Source: JALORV01 sp963702595 (GTDB lineage Bacteria > Pseudomonadota > Gammaproteobacteria > Burkholderiales > Burkholderiaceae_F). From it: 64,000 bases of DNA. Numbering within the stretch: the first letter of the stretch is position 1; each line of letters opens with the position of its first letter. Location of the stretch: contig CAVPDC010000015.1 of the NCBI GenBank assembly GCA_963702595.1, forward strand, positions 1 to 64,000, read 5' to 3'. Made by a program: the position numbers and the translations under genes. The notes under the pieces were generated by a model. The model did no database searches. It had not been told where the DNA came from and was given only the letters and a program-made list of their open reading frames with translations. Positions 27,979 to 36,204 of this stretch are shown piece after piece.

Positions 27979-28374
27979 ATGCGTACAACTCACTTGGATC
28001 CTTCACCTCGACCCACCACGACCATGGCGGTACTGAAGCGGGACGACCACAACCCCCGCGGCGAGACGTTCGCCGCCCAGGCGCCTATCGCGCTGCTGGG
28101 CCTGGCCGCCATCGCGATCATTGCGCTGATCAATGCGCACGCGCGGCCGGCGGTGGTCGACAAGGCACCGGTCGTTGCAGCGGCCTGCAGCAGCGACTGC
28201 GGTACCGTGGTGGGCGTCACTCGCTCTGCACATTCGTCCCCGGTCTACTTCGTCGAGGTCCAGATGCTCGACGGTTCGATGCGCGTCGTGCAGCAGCTCG
28301 CGGCGGGCTTCAAGGTCGGCGACGTCGTGCAGGTCAACGGCAACGCGCTGTCGCTGCGCTCGCCGACTTCCTGA
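27979..28374 (+). CDS. small membrane-anchored SlyB-like domain protein
   Basis: This is a protein of about 131 residues with one transmembrane segment (APIALLGLAAIAIIALINAHA). A periplasmic domain follows that starts with CSSDCGTVVGVTR and goes on to VYFVEVQMLDGSMRVVQQ and FKVGDVVQVNG. That last part resembles the C-terminal domain of SlyB/glycine-zipper outer-membrane proteins, but the glycine zipper itself is absent. The start is uncertain: ATG 27,979 or ATG 28,024, neither with a clear ribosome-binding site. Divergent from grpE, convergent with hemH. Confidence 0.6.
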   Translation: MRTTHLDPSPRPTTTMAVLKRDDHNPRGETFAAQAPIALLGLAAIAIIALINAHARPAVVDKAPVVAAACSSDCGTVVGVTRSAHSSPVYFVEVQMLDGSMRVVQQLAAGFKVGDVVQVNGNALSLRSPTS

Positions 28375-28395
28375 AGGCCGCCTGCCCCTGCCGGC

Positions 28396-29508
28396 CTAGC
28401 GTTCCGCCCCTAACTGCATCGCGCGTGCGCGGCCCTGCTCGGCCTCAGCGGCCCGCGCTGCGACATCGGCACGCGCCGTCGGCCAGCCCTGCATGTGCTG
28501 CATGCAAAGGTCGGTCAGCGCCGCGATGAAGGCGGGCGACTCGTTCAGGCACGCGATGTAGCGGTACTCCTCGCCACCGCTCGCCAGGAAAGTGTCGCGG
28601 CCCTCCATGGCGATTTCTTCCAGCGTCTCGAGACAGTCCGCCGGGAAGCCGGGGCAGATGACATCGACGGCCTTGGCACCGCCCTTGGCCAGTGCCTCGA
28701 GCGTCGGCGCTGTATACGGCTGCAGCCACTCCGCGCGGCCGAAACGCGACTGGAAGGTCACGACATACTGGTCCTGGGCGAGCCCCAGCGACTCGGCCAG
28801 CAATCGTCCTGTCTTCTGGCATTCGCAGTGGTACGGATCGCCGAGCAGCAGCGTGCGCTTGGGCACGCCGTGGAAGCTCATCACCAGTTTTCCGCCGCGG
28901 CCCTGCGCGCGACCATGCCGCTTCCAGTGTTCGAGCACCGATTGCCGGAGCGCGGCGATGAAGCCGGGGTGATCGTGGAAGTGCTTGATCCAGCGGACCT
29001 CGGGGATATTGCGCACACGGCCAAGGCAGTTGAAGACCTCATCCAGCACCGATGCCGTCGTCGTCGCTGAATACTGGGGATACATCGGCAATATCAGCAG
29101 GCGGTCGACGCCGCGCTCGGCCAGCCGCCGCAATGCCGACTCGATCGACGGCTTGCCGTAGCGCATCGCAAGTTCGACATCGGCTTCGAGGCCCTGATTC
29201 CCCAGGTAGCCGCGCAGCAGCACGGTCTGCTGCTGCGAGTGCACCAGCAGCGGAGAGCCCTGCTCGGACCAGATGGCCGCGTACTTGGCCGCGGACTTGC
29301 GTGGCCGCACGACCAGGATGACACCGTTGAGGATCGGCCACCACAGGGCGCGCGGAATTTCCACCACGCGGGGATCGGACAGGAATTCCTTCAGGTAACG
29401 CCGCACCGGCCCCGGTTCGGGCGCCGTAGGCGTACCGAGGTTGACGAGCAGGACAGCGGTCCGCGCCGACCTTCCATGTGTAAACGGCGGTTCTGGCGAA
29501 AAAGCCAT
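28396..29508 (-). CDS. hemH: ferrochelatase HemH
   Basis: Ferrochelatase inserts Fe2+ into protoporphyrin IX, the last step of haem synthesis. The product has about 370 residues. AVLLVNLGTPTAPEPGPVRRYLKEFLSDPRVVEIP is the N-terminal signature. The catalytic His lies in KLVMSFHGVPKRTL. FQSRFGRAEWLQPYT and DVICPGFPADCLETLEEI form the rest of the pocket. ATG 29,508 was chosen because upstream codons do not resemble the family. It is transcribed toward, and ends near, the small membrane-protein gene. Confidence 0.95.
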   Translation of the reverse strand: MAFSPEPPFTHGRSARTAVLLVNLGTPTAPEPGPVRRYLKEFLSDPRVVEIPRALWWPILNGVILVVRPRKSAAKYAAIWSEQGSPLLVHSQQQTVLLRGYLGNQGLEADVELAMRYGKPSIESALRRLAERGVDRLLILPMYPQYSATTTASVLDEVFNCLGRVRNIPEVRWIKHFHDHPGFIAALRQSVLEHWKRHGRAQGRGGKLVMSFHGVPKRTLLLGDPYHCECQKTGRLLAESLGLAQDQYVVTFQSRFGRAEWLQPYTAPTLEALAKGGAKAVDVICPGFPADCLETLEEIAMEGRDTFLASGGEEYRYIACLNESPAFIAALTDLCMQHMQGWPTARADVAARAAEAEQGRARAMQLGAER

Positions 29509-29718
29509 GTTTTTGGAGCCTTTTGATGCGATCCGGCAGACCGCCTTGCACCGCATTCTAGAGGGCGGGATTTTGGCGTCCGTGATCGCTTCTAATCCCC
29601 GCGGGCTAGCGCATTTCGGTGAGGAGAGCGCAGTCCGTGGGACCCTTGCGATCGCCGGCGCGGGAAATAATCCCACGCAGGGGACCCCAGTTTCGACGCC
29701 GACGAAAGCAAGCAACAC

Positions 29719-30624
29719 GTGGACGCAGAATCACCTGGGGCAAGGACTCGTGCCGAAACGCTGCTCGACGAAAGTGTCGGGCTGCTGGCACCACTGGTTC
29801 AGCTGCTGGTCGCCAGCGGCGTGACCTATCCGCAATTCACGGCAGCGCTGAAGACCGCCTTCCTGCGCGCCGCGCATGCCGAACTCGAGAAGGGTCCGCG
29901 CAAGGTCACGGACTCGGCTGTCAGTCTGCTATCCGGCGTGCACCGCAAGGACGTTCGGGCGCTGACCTCTGATGGCGTACTAAAGACGCACACGTTCGAT
30001 CGCATGCTGTCGCTGCCGGACGAGGTCTTCACCCGCTGGACCAACGATCCGAGCTACCTCGACGCCGACGGCTTCCCCAAGGTCCTGCCGATGCGCGGCC
30101 GGACTCCCGAGGAGCCGTCCTTCGAGCAGTTGTCGCAGTCGATTTCGCGCGATTTTCATCCGCGCTCCATCGTCGAGGAACTCGTCCGGCTCGGCATGGC
30201 CGAAGTTCATGGCGAAACGGTCCGGCTGCGCGAAGGCACTTATGTTCCCCGCGAGGACTTCTCCAAGACGCTGTCATATATCCGCGCCAATGTCGCGGAC
30301 CACATCGCTTCTGCCGCCCAGAACCTGCGCGCCGTTCAGCGGGGAGAGTCCGGCCCCTTCCTCGAACAGAGCCTGTATGCCGACGAACTGTCGGAGGAAT
30401 CGGTGCTGGAACTGCAGCGGCTGGCGCGCCGCATCTGGGAGTCGGCGCTTCGCCGCATGTTCGCCCTGGCGAACGAACGCACCCGCATCGGACGAGCGCG
30501 GTTCGCCTGGAACGCAGCTGATGCGGATGCGCTTCGGCGCGTTACTTCTATGCGGAACGCGCCAATCCCCTTTCTAGTGAGCCCGATCTGCACGTCGAAG
30601 GACTCCAAGGACGCCAATTCATGA
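29719..30624 (+). CDS. DUF6502 family protein
   Basis: This 301-residue soluble protein starts with GTG. The N-terminal part (LVQLLVASGVTYPQFTAALKTAFLRAA) and the segment VTDSAVSLLSGVHRKDVRAL look like a winged-helix, DNA-binding-like fold found in DUF6502 proteins. The middle (YIRANVADHIASAAQNLRAVQRGESGPFLEQSLYADELSEES) is also characteristic. The function is unknown. The stop overlaps the start of the next gene (ATGA), so the two are probably made together. Confidence 0.75.
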   Translation: MDAESPGARTRAETLLDESVGLLAPLVQLLVASGVTYPQFTAALKTAFLRAAHAELEKGPRKVTDSAVSLLSGVHRKDVRALTSDGVLKTHTFDRMLSLPDEVFTRWTNDPSYLDADGFPKVLPMRGRTPEEPSFEQLSQSISRDFHPRSIVEELVRLGMAEVHGETVRLREGTYVPREDFSKTLSYIRANVADHIASAAQNLRAVQRGESGPFLEQSLYADELSEESVLELQRLARRIWESALRRMFALANERTRIGRARFAWNAADADALRRVTSMRNAPIPFLVSPICTSKDSKDANS

Positions 30625-32450
30625 AATCGCTGCTTCGAATCCTTGTCGTGATCGTTACCGCCGGCCTGGCCGGGTGTGGCGGCGGTGGCGGTGAAGTGGT
30701 CGCCCGCATCGGCAGCGGCGGCAGCGGTGCGCCGGTTTCTGCGGGCGCCGGCGCGGTCAGTGGATTCGGCAGCATTATCGTCAACGGGCAGCACTACGAC
30801 GAAACGGGAGCACAGGTGTTCGTCGACGAGCGCCCGGACCTCCCATCGGCCGCCAGCGTGGATGCCATCCGCCTGGGATCCCAGATCCGTTTCGAGCACA
30901 AGTCGAACAGGATTTCCCAGGCCACGGTGGCCGCGGAAGTGATCGGTCCTGTCAGTTCAATCGGCGCCGATACGCTGACCGTGCTGGGCCAGACGGTCCG
31001 CGTCAATGCCGCGGCAGCGTCACCGACGGTCTTCGACGGCTTCACGGCCCTGACTGACCTTGCGGCCGGCTCGATCGTCGAGGTCCACGGACAGCGCAAT
31101 GCGGCGGGTGAGATCGTTGCCAGTCGCATCGAGTTGCGGCGTGCGGCAAGCGTCATGCGTGTCGCCGGCACGGTGTCCAGCGCAGCATCAGATTCCTTCA
31201 AGATCGGAACACTGACAGTGCGCACGGCGCAGGCGACCGTCCTGCCGGCCGGCCAGATATTGACGAACGGACTGCGTGTCGCCGCGTGGACTGACCAGCC
31301 GTTGGCGAACGGAGAATTCATTGCCCGGGTGGTTCGCATCGGTGGCCTGAACGTGCCCGATGCCGCCGTGCTAACGCTCGACGGCGTCGTCACCGACTAC
31401 AAGACCGTCTCCAGCTTCCGCGTGGGTGGCTATGCGGTCGACGCCACCGGTGCGCAGTTCGTCGGTGGAACGGCAGGTGATCTGCGCGACGGGCGAATCC
31501 TGCGTGCCAGCGGCACCGTCAATGCCAGCGTCCTGCGCGCAGCACGCATTGAGTTCATCGCGGCCACGGCACCGGTCGTCGAACTGACCGGCGCCATCGC
31601 GAATTTCACGGATGCCAAGAGCCCGTTCAGCGTCCGCAACACGGGAACGCTCGTCACGCCGCAGACGACATACACGCGCGGCGATGCAACGAACCTCGGC
31701 GAAGGGGTGCTGGTTAAGGTGGAAGGACCGCTGGTCAATGGCAAGCTGGAAGCAATCAAGGTCGAGTTCCTGCCGCCGGCGGCCGGCATCGCGCGCGTGC
31801 TCTTTGGCACTGTCAGCAAGACGAGCGCGACGGCGGACCCGCGCACCTTCGTGCTCACGCCCTTGCCGTTCGAGGTGAAAACGACAGCGGCAACGCAGTA
31901 CAGGAAGGGCGTCACCGCCGACCTGAAGGACGGCCGCAGCGTCAAGGTCGCCGGCAGCTACGACGGCCTGCAATTCGTCGCCGACGAAATCCAGTTCATG
32001 GACAACGCGCAGGATGCTCCGACCTTCTCCGTCGATGGCATCGCCAGCAACGTGCAGCCCGGCTCGGTCGTCGTCGACGGCAAGACGGTCATGCTGACCC
32101 CGACGACAAGCTATCAGCGCAATGGTGTCGCGGCCAAGTTAGAAGACCTGAAGAACGGGGTCTCGGTCGACATCGAGGCCGTCAAGCTCAACGGCGTCCT
32201 GTACGCCGTCAGCGTGGAGCTCAAGGAACTGGCGAGCGGGTCATCGTCGGTGCGCGGCATCGTCAGCGGCCGCGCGAGCGACACGGCCACCGAATTCCTC
32301 GTCGGCTCGCAGCGCGTCAGCGTCGCCGGCAACCCGCAGATCGTCCCGGGCAGCAAGTCGCTGAAGGACATCAAGAACGGTACCGACCTCGAGGTCGAGG
32401 GCACGATCGCGAACGGACTGCTGACGGCCACGCGATTGAAATTCCGCTGA
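30621..32450 (+). CDS. DUF5666 repeat lipoprotein
   Basis: This is a 609-residue exported lipoprotein: MKSLLRILVVIVTAGLAGCG has a lipobox LAGC, followed by Gly-rich and Ala/Gly stretches. The body consists of about seven or eight DUF5666 units of roughly 70-75 residues. Each has the pattern 'V.G.V......F.VG...V...T.......L..G..V.V.G....G...A..I'; examples start at VSGFGSIIVNGQ, VAGTVSSAASDSFKIGT, LDGVVTDYKTVSSFRVGG and VRGIVSGRASDTATEFLVG. They should fold as small beta-barrels. The role is unknown, probably in the envelope. Coupled to the DUF6502 gene. Confidence 0.8.
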   Translation: MKSLLRILVVIVTAGLAGCGGGGGEVVARIGSGGSGAPVSAGAGAVSGFGSIIVNGQHYDETGAQVFVDERPDLPSAASVDAIRLGSQIRFEHKSNRISQATVAAEVIGPVSSIGADTLTVLGQTVRVNAAAASPTVFDGFTALTDLAAGSIVEVHGQRNAAGEIVASRIELRRAASVMRVAGTVSSAASDSFKIGTLTVRTAQATVLPAGQILTNGLRVAAWTDQPLANGEFIARVVRIGGLNVPDAAVLTLDGVVTDYKTVSSFRVGGYAVDATGAQFVGGTAGDLRDGRILRASGTVNASVLRAARIEFIAATAPVVELTGAIANFTDAKSPFSVRNTGTLVTPQTTYTRGDATNLGEGVLVKVEGPLVNGKLEAIKVEFLPPAAGIARVLFGTVSKTSATADPRTFVLTPLPFEVKTTAATQYRKGVTADLKDGRSVKVAGSYDGLQFVADEIQFMDNAQDAPTFSVDGIASNVQPGSVVVDGKTVMLTPTTSYQRNGVAAKLEDLKNGVSVDIEAVKLNGVLYAVSVELKELASGSSSVRGIVSGRASDTATEFLVGSQRVSVAGNPQIVPGSKSLKDIKNGTDLEVEGTIANGLLTATRLKFR

Positions 32451-32785
32451 TCTGGCGCGAGCGTTCCACCAGGACGGCGGCGCGGTATCGCCTTCGTTTG
32501 GCAACGGATTGCGGTGCAAGGACTCCGCAACGAAGTCACTTGAACGGCTAAGGGGAGCCGTTCAGTGGAGCCGGCGCGCACGGACACTCGCGATTCTTCC
32601 GGTGCGCCTCGGCGCGCCACGGTGAGAATTCCTGCGGTCCGGACCTCCGCGCCAACGAAGTCCAAGCCAAGCCGCGACGGACCGGCCCGGAACGCCGGAC
32701 GGAAACTACCTCCAGGGAGGGAGGTCGCGGTCGAATTTGACGCAACGCATACCCGTTTCCCGGCGCCGCCGGCAGCATCGCTGCC
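32451..32785. other. intergenic stretch with one hairpin
   Basis: No gene is seen. At 32,541-32,564 TGAACGGCT and AGCCGTTCA form a 9-bp stem around six bases. There is no T-run, so it is at best a weak terminator for the lipoprotein gene. No FNR or NsrR-type box could be recognised in front of the following gene. Confidence 0.5.
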
Positions 32786-33277
32786 ATGACATCGACCACA
32801 AGGTCCACGGCTCCCGTCGGTGCCGAGCGCCGCGAAGCGAGGCTCGCAACACCCCGGCTCACCCGCGAGCTGAACACCATCGGCGCGATGCTGCGCATCT
32901 ACTGCCGGGATCACCATGACGCGCAGCCGCGCGACCGCGACGGGCTGTGTGAAGAGTGCAGCGGCCTCTTCGAGTACGCGCGCAAGCGCCTCGCGGGATG
33001 CCCGTATGGGCCAGACAAGCCCACGTGCACGAACTGCCAGATCCATTGCTACGGCCCGCAGCAGCGCGAAGCAACGCGAGTGATGATGCGCTACGCTGGC
33101 CCGCGCATGATGTGGCGCCACCCGCTCCTCGCGCTGGCGCATGTGCTGGACGGCAAGCGACCGGCGCCGCCGAAGCCGCGAGCGACGGCTCGCAATGACG
33201 CGCCGCCGGCGTGGCGATTCGACGCCACCGTCGCGCTGAAACACCGCGCGACGGCAGCCTGGCACCGCCTCAGTTGA
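32786..33277 (+). CDS. nitrous oxide-stimulated promoter family protein
   Basis: This 163-residue protein belongs to the 'nitrous oxide-stimulated promoter' family, small cytoplasmic proteins first noted near denitrification promoters. Its Cys pattern is well kept: MLRIYCRDHH, LCEECSGLFEYARKRLAGCPY, KPTCTNCQIHCYGPQQRE, then MRYAGPRMMWRHPLLALAH. The Cys/His set suggests metal or Fe-S binding. The C-terminal 40 residues are not conserved. It converges on, and overlaps by 8 bases, the NO-damage repair gene ytfE, so shared involvement in nitrosative stress is likely. Confidence 0.82.
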   Translation: MTSTTRSTAPVGAERREARLATPRLTRELNTIGAMLRIYCRDHHDAQPRDRDGLCEECSGLFEYARKRLAGCPYGPDKPTCTNCQIHCYGPQQREATRVMMRYAGPRMMWRHPLLALAHVLDGKRPAPPKPRATARNDAPPAWRFDATVALKHRATAAWHRLS

Positions 33278-33917
33278 ACCGGGGGAAAAGCAGGTTGTTT
33301 TCCAGATGCACGTGCTCGTGCACATCATCGATCAGCTTGCGCAATGCGGCGTAGAGCGCGCGCCACGTCGGGCAGGCGTCGTCCGGCAGCGCAAGTCCGT
33401 CAGTCAGGGCCTCGAGTCGGGCCAGCCGCTCGCCGTGTTCGTCGTGTTCGAAACGCATGCGCGAGATTGGCGAGGTGATCATCGGGTGACCGCCTTGCAT
33501 CATCAGCGGAAACAGGATCTGTTCCTCCTTCGCCATGTGCTCGTCGAGCGCTGTCGCGAGTTCCTCCAGCGCAGCGTGAAGTCCGGCAGGGACCATCGCA
33601 TGGCCGGCATGGCGCTCCTCGACCCGCGCCGCGAGCCGCAGCAGCTCGGGCAGTTCACGGCGGTGCGTGTCGTGATATCGCGCGAGGATGTGCCCGATCA
33701 GCGCGTTCGTTTCCGTCGGCGCCTCGCGTGGGGCGTCCGGTGCGAGGCGCGCCAGTTCGGACTCGATCTGCTCGAGCGATACCGCCCGCTCGGCCACCGC
33801 CTCGGCCAGCGGACGCGCGCCGCCGCAGCAGTAATCGATGCGGTGCGCACGAAACACCGAGGTTGCGCCTGGCAGTGAAGTGGCAATGTCCGCCACCGTT
33901 CGATCAGCGTATCCCAT
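33270..33917 (-). CDS. ytfE: iron-sulfur cluster repair di-iron protein YtfE/RIC
   Basis: This protein repairs Fe-S clusters damaged by NO or peroxide. Its 215 residues split into an N-terminal ScdA_N domain (TVADIATSLPGATSVFRAHRIDYCCGG, with the CC pair) and a hemerythrin-like four-helix domain. The His/Glu ligands are visible in ILARYHDTHRRELPEL, LDEHMAKEEQILFPLM, MRFEHDEHGE and VHEHVHLENNLLFPRF. A good ribosome-binding site (AGGAGG) precedes the ATG. No NsrR or FNR box was recognised upstream. Confidence 0.92.
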   Translation of the reverse strand: MGYADRTVADIATSLPGATSVFRAHRIDYCCGGARPLAEAVAERAVSLEQIESELARLAPDAPREAPTETNALIGHILARYHDTHRRELPELLRLAARVEERHAGHAMVPAGLHAALEELATALDEHMAKEEQILFPLMMQGGHPMITSPISRMRFEHDEHGERLARLEALTDGLALPDDACPTWRALYAALRKLIDDVHEHVHLENNLLFPRFN

Positions 33918-34093
33918 GATTCCTCCTTTAAGAGACCCGCGCAGTCTGGTTCTCCGAGGCGACGGCGCGCTTGACGCGCAACAAGCCCGTCAAGGCGAGG
34001 TAGCCGCGCCTACCACTTTGGCGTAAGGCCACGCACTCTTCGACTTCCCTCCCGCCTGGCGGGAGGGTCAGGGAGGGTGCCGTGCAGTTGAAA

Positions 34094-34192
34094 ATCGGCG
34101 GAGCGCGCGGCCGCTCCGGAGCAGCAGCCGACTGAACGGCCTTTTCGCTCCGAGCGCACGTGCGACGCGCGTAGCGGTCGCGTACACGAGGA
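34094..34192 (+). repeat. dispersed intergenic repeat, copy B
   Basis: This copy lies between the ytfE start and the hrcA stop. It shares GGAGCGCGCGGCCGCTCCG, CAGCCGACT, CGCACGTGCGA and GGTCGCGTACACGAGGA with copy C in inverse orientation, and lacks the central GGCTCGCGCAGCG part. Just before it (34,040-34,080) is a separate hairpin of CCCTCCCGCC/GGCGGGAGGG. Confidence 0.7.
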
Positions 34193-34195
34193 CCG

Positions 34196-35206
34196 CTACG
34201 ACTGTGACAATGCGCTCGAAAGCAGCTTGGCGGTAATGTCGACGATCGGAATGACGCGCTCGTAGGCCATGCGGGTCGGCCCGACGACACCGAGCGTGCC
34301 GACCACCTGGCCGTCCACGGTATAGGGCGCGACCACCAGGCTCATCTCGTCCATCGGCACGAGCTGCGACTCGCCGCCGATGTAGATCTGTACGCCATGC
34401 GCTCCGATCGACGTATCCAGCAGGTGGATCAGCCGCGTCTTGTGCTCGAAGAGGTCGAACATGCGGCGCAGCGTGTCGACATCGGTGGAGAGGTCACTCC
34501 CGAGCAGGTTGCGTTCGCCGGAAACGACGACCGGATCGGACTCCGCCTCGGCCTCGCTGCCCGCCTGCACGGCAGCTTCCATCAGCGCGGAGATGTCCTC
34601 GCGCAGCCGGCGCAGGTCAGAGTGCAGCAGTGTGCGCACCTCGTTGAAGCTCTTGCCCGCAAAGTGTTCGTTCAGCATGTTCGCGGCTTCGATCAGCTGC
34701 GACTGCGTGAACGAGTTCTGGGTCAGCAGGATGCGGTTCTGTACGTCGCCTTCGGGCGTGACGATGATAAGAAGCACTCGGCGCTCGGAAAGCCGCACGA
34801 ACTCCACCTGCTTGAACGAGGAGGAGCGGCGCGGCGTCAGCACCACGCCGGCGAACTGCGACAGGCTGGACAGCAGCTGCGCGGCCGTCTGGATGGCCCG
34901 CTGCGGGTCGGCCTCGCGCAGGCGGCCTTCGATGATGGCGGTCTGCTGCTCCTCGAGCGGGCGCAGCGTGACGAGCGTGTCGACGAAGAACCGGTAGCCG
35001 CGCGGGGTCGGCACCCGGCCCGCCGACGTATGGGGACTCGCCACGAATCCCATCTCCTCGAGATCCGACATGACGTTGCGGATCGTCGCCGGCGAGAGGT
35101 CCAGCCCGGAGAGCCGGGACAGCGCGCGTGAGCCCACCGGCTGGCCGTCGGCGATGTAGAGCTCGATCAGTGTCTTGAGCAGCGTGCGGGCGCGTTCGTC
35201 GATCAT
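34196..35206 (-). CDS. hrcA: heat-inducible transcription repressor HrcA
   Basis: HrcA represses class I heat-shock genes by binding CIRCE and needs GroEL for folding. The 336-residue protein has the N-terminal winged helix (ERARTLLKTLIELYIADGQPVGSRALSRLSGLDLSPATIRNVMSDLEEMGFVASPHTSAGRVPT) and the C-terminal GAF-like domain ending VGVVGPTRMAYERVIPIVD. No CIRCE is seen in front of it, nor before grpE-dnaK, so its target is probably groESL elsewhere. Divergent from nadK with an 83-base gap. Confidence 0.95.
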   Translation of the reverse strand: MIDERARTLLKTLIELYIADGQPVGSRALSRLSGLDLSPATIRNVMSDLEEMGFVASPHTSAGRVPTPRGYRFFVDTLVTLRPLEEQQTAIIEGRLREADPQRAIQTAAQLLSSLSQFAGVVLTPRRSSSFKQVEFVRLSERRVLLIIVTPEGDVQNRILLTQNSFTQSQLIEAANMLNEHFAGKSFNEVRTLLHSDLRRLREDISALMEAAVQAGSEAEAESDPVVVSGERNLLGSDLSTDVDTLRRMFDLFEHKTRLIHLLDTSIGAHGVQIYIGGESQLVPMDEMSLVVAPYTVDGQVVGTLGVVGPTRMAYERVIPIVDITAKLLSSALSQS

Positions 35207-35289
35207 GCGCGGATTCTATGACGGTTGCCGCGCTTGGGACGTTTGGCGTGGTAGTACAGACAGGTGGGCGCGTCCTGCATAATCGGCCG

Positions 35290-36183
35290 ATGACGCAAGC
35301 ATTCCGCCACGTCGCCCTGTTCGGGAAGCCGCGTGCCGAAGCCATCCGCGAGCCGCTGCTCGCGATCGCGCGCATCGTCGAGTCGACCGGGGCGCGGGTG
35401 CTGTTCGACCTCGCAACCGCCGAGAGCGTCGGGCTTAATGACGTCGAAGGCCACACGGTGCATGCCATTGGCAAGCACGCGGACGTCGCCATCGTGTTGG
35501 GCGGCGACGGCACGATGCTCGGCATCGCCCGCGAACTTGCGCCGTTCCGCGTGCCGCTGATCGGTATCAACCACGGCCGGCTCGGGTTCATGACCGACCT
35601 CGCGCTCGACCAGATGGCGGAGACGTTGCCGGCGATGCTGGGCGGCCGCTACGAGACGGACCGCCGCTTCGTATTGGATGCTGAAGTGCGGCGTGGCGGC
35701 AACGTCGTGCACCACGCGGTCGCGCTCAATGATGTCGTCGTCTCGCGCGGGGTCGCGGGCGGCATGGTGGAGTACACCGCGCGGGTCGACGGCGTGAATA
35801 TGTACAACCAGCGCGCCGACGGTGTCATCATCGCGACGCCCACCGGCTCGACCGCCTACGCGCTGTCGGCTGATGGGCCCATCCTTTATCCGAGCCTCGG
35901 CGGTCTGCTTCTCGTGCCGGTGGCGCCGCAGACGCTGTCGAACCGGCCGATCGTGCTGCCCGACGGCGTCGTGGTCGAGATCGAGATCACCGACGTGCGC
36001 GACGCCAACGCGCACTTCGACATGCAATCCTTCGCCCATCTCCTCGCGGGCGACATCGTGCGCGCCCGGCGCGGCACTGATATCGTCACGCTGCTTCATC
36101 CGGTCGGCTACAACTTCTTCGCCACGCTGCGCCAGAAGCTGCACTGGAGCATCATGCCGAGCGAACCGCACTCGCGCGCCTGA
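35290..36183 (+). CDS. nadK: NAD kinase
   Basis: NAD kinase phosphorylates NAD+ to NADP+ in the cytoplasm. It has about 297 residues. The catalytic GGDGTM lies in VAIVLGGDGTMLGIARELA. INHGRLGFMTDL, the ALNDVVVSRG segment, and the second nucleotide motif VIIATPTGSTAYALSADGPILYP follow. ATG 35,290 gives the usual N-terminus (FRHVALFGKPRA); the upstream in-frame codons overlap the hrcA promoter region. Followed 21 bases later by recN, the normal betaproteobacterial arrangement. Confidence 0.96.
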   Translation: MTQAFRHVALFGKPRAEAIREPLLAIARIVESTGARVLFDLATAESVGLNDVEGHTVHAIGKHADVAIVLGGDGTMLGIARELAPFRVPLIGINHGRLGFMTDLALDQMAETLPAMLGGRYETDRRFVLDAEVRRGGNVVHHAVALNDVVVSRGVAGGMVEYTARVDGVNMYNQRADGVIIATPTGSTAYALSADGPILYPSLGGLLLVPVAPQTLSNRPIVLPDGVVVEIEITDVRDANAHFDMQSFAHLLAGDIVRARRGTDIVTLLHPVGYNFFATLRQKLHWSIMPSEPHSRA

Positions 36184-36204
36184 TTGCCGCCTGTCTCGCC
36201 GAGC

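Noticed and set aside
33918..34093. FNR or NsrR site upstream of ytfE
   Set aside because: Expected from function, but no TTGAT-N4-ATCAA or NsrR-like dyad could be seen.
35207..35289. CIRCE element at hrcA
   Set aside because: No TTAGCACTC...GAGTGCTAA pair or close variant here or before grpE.
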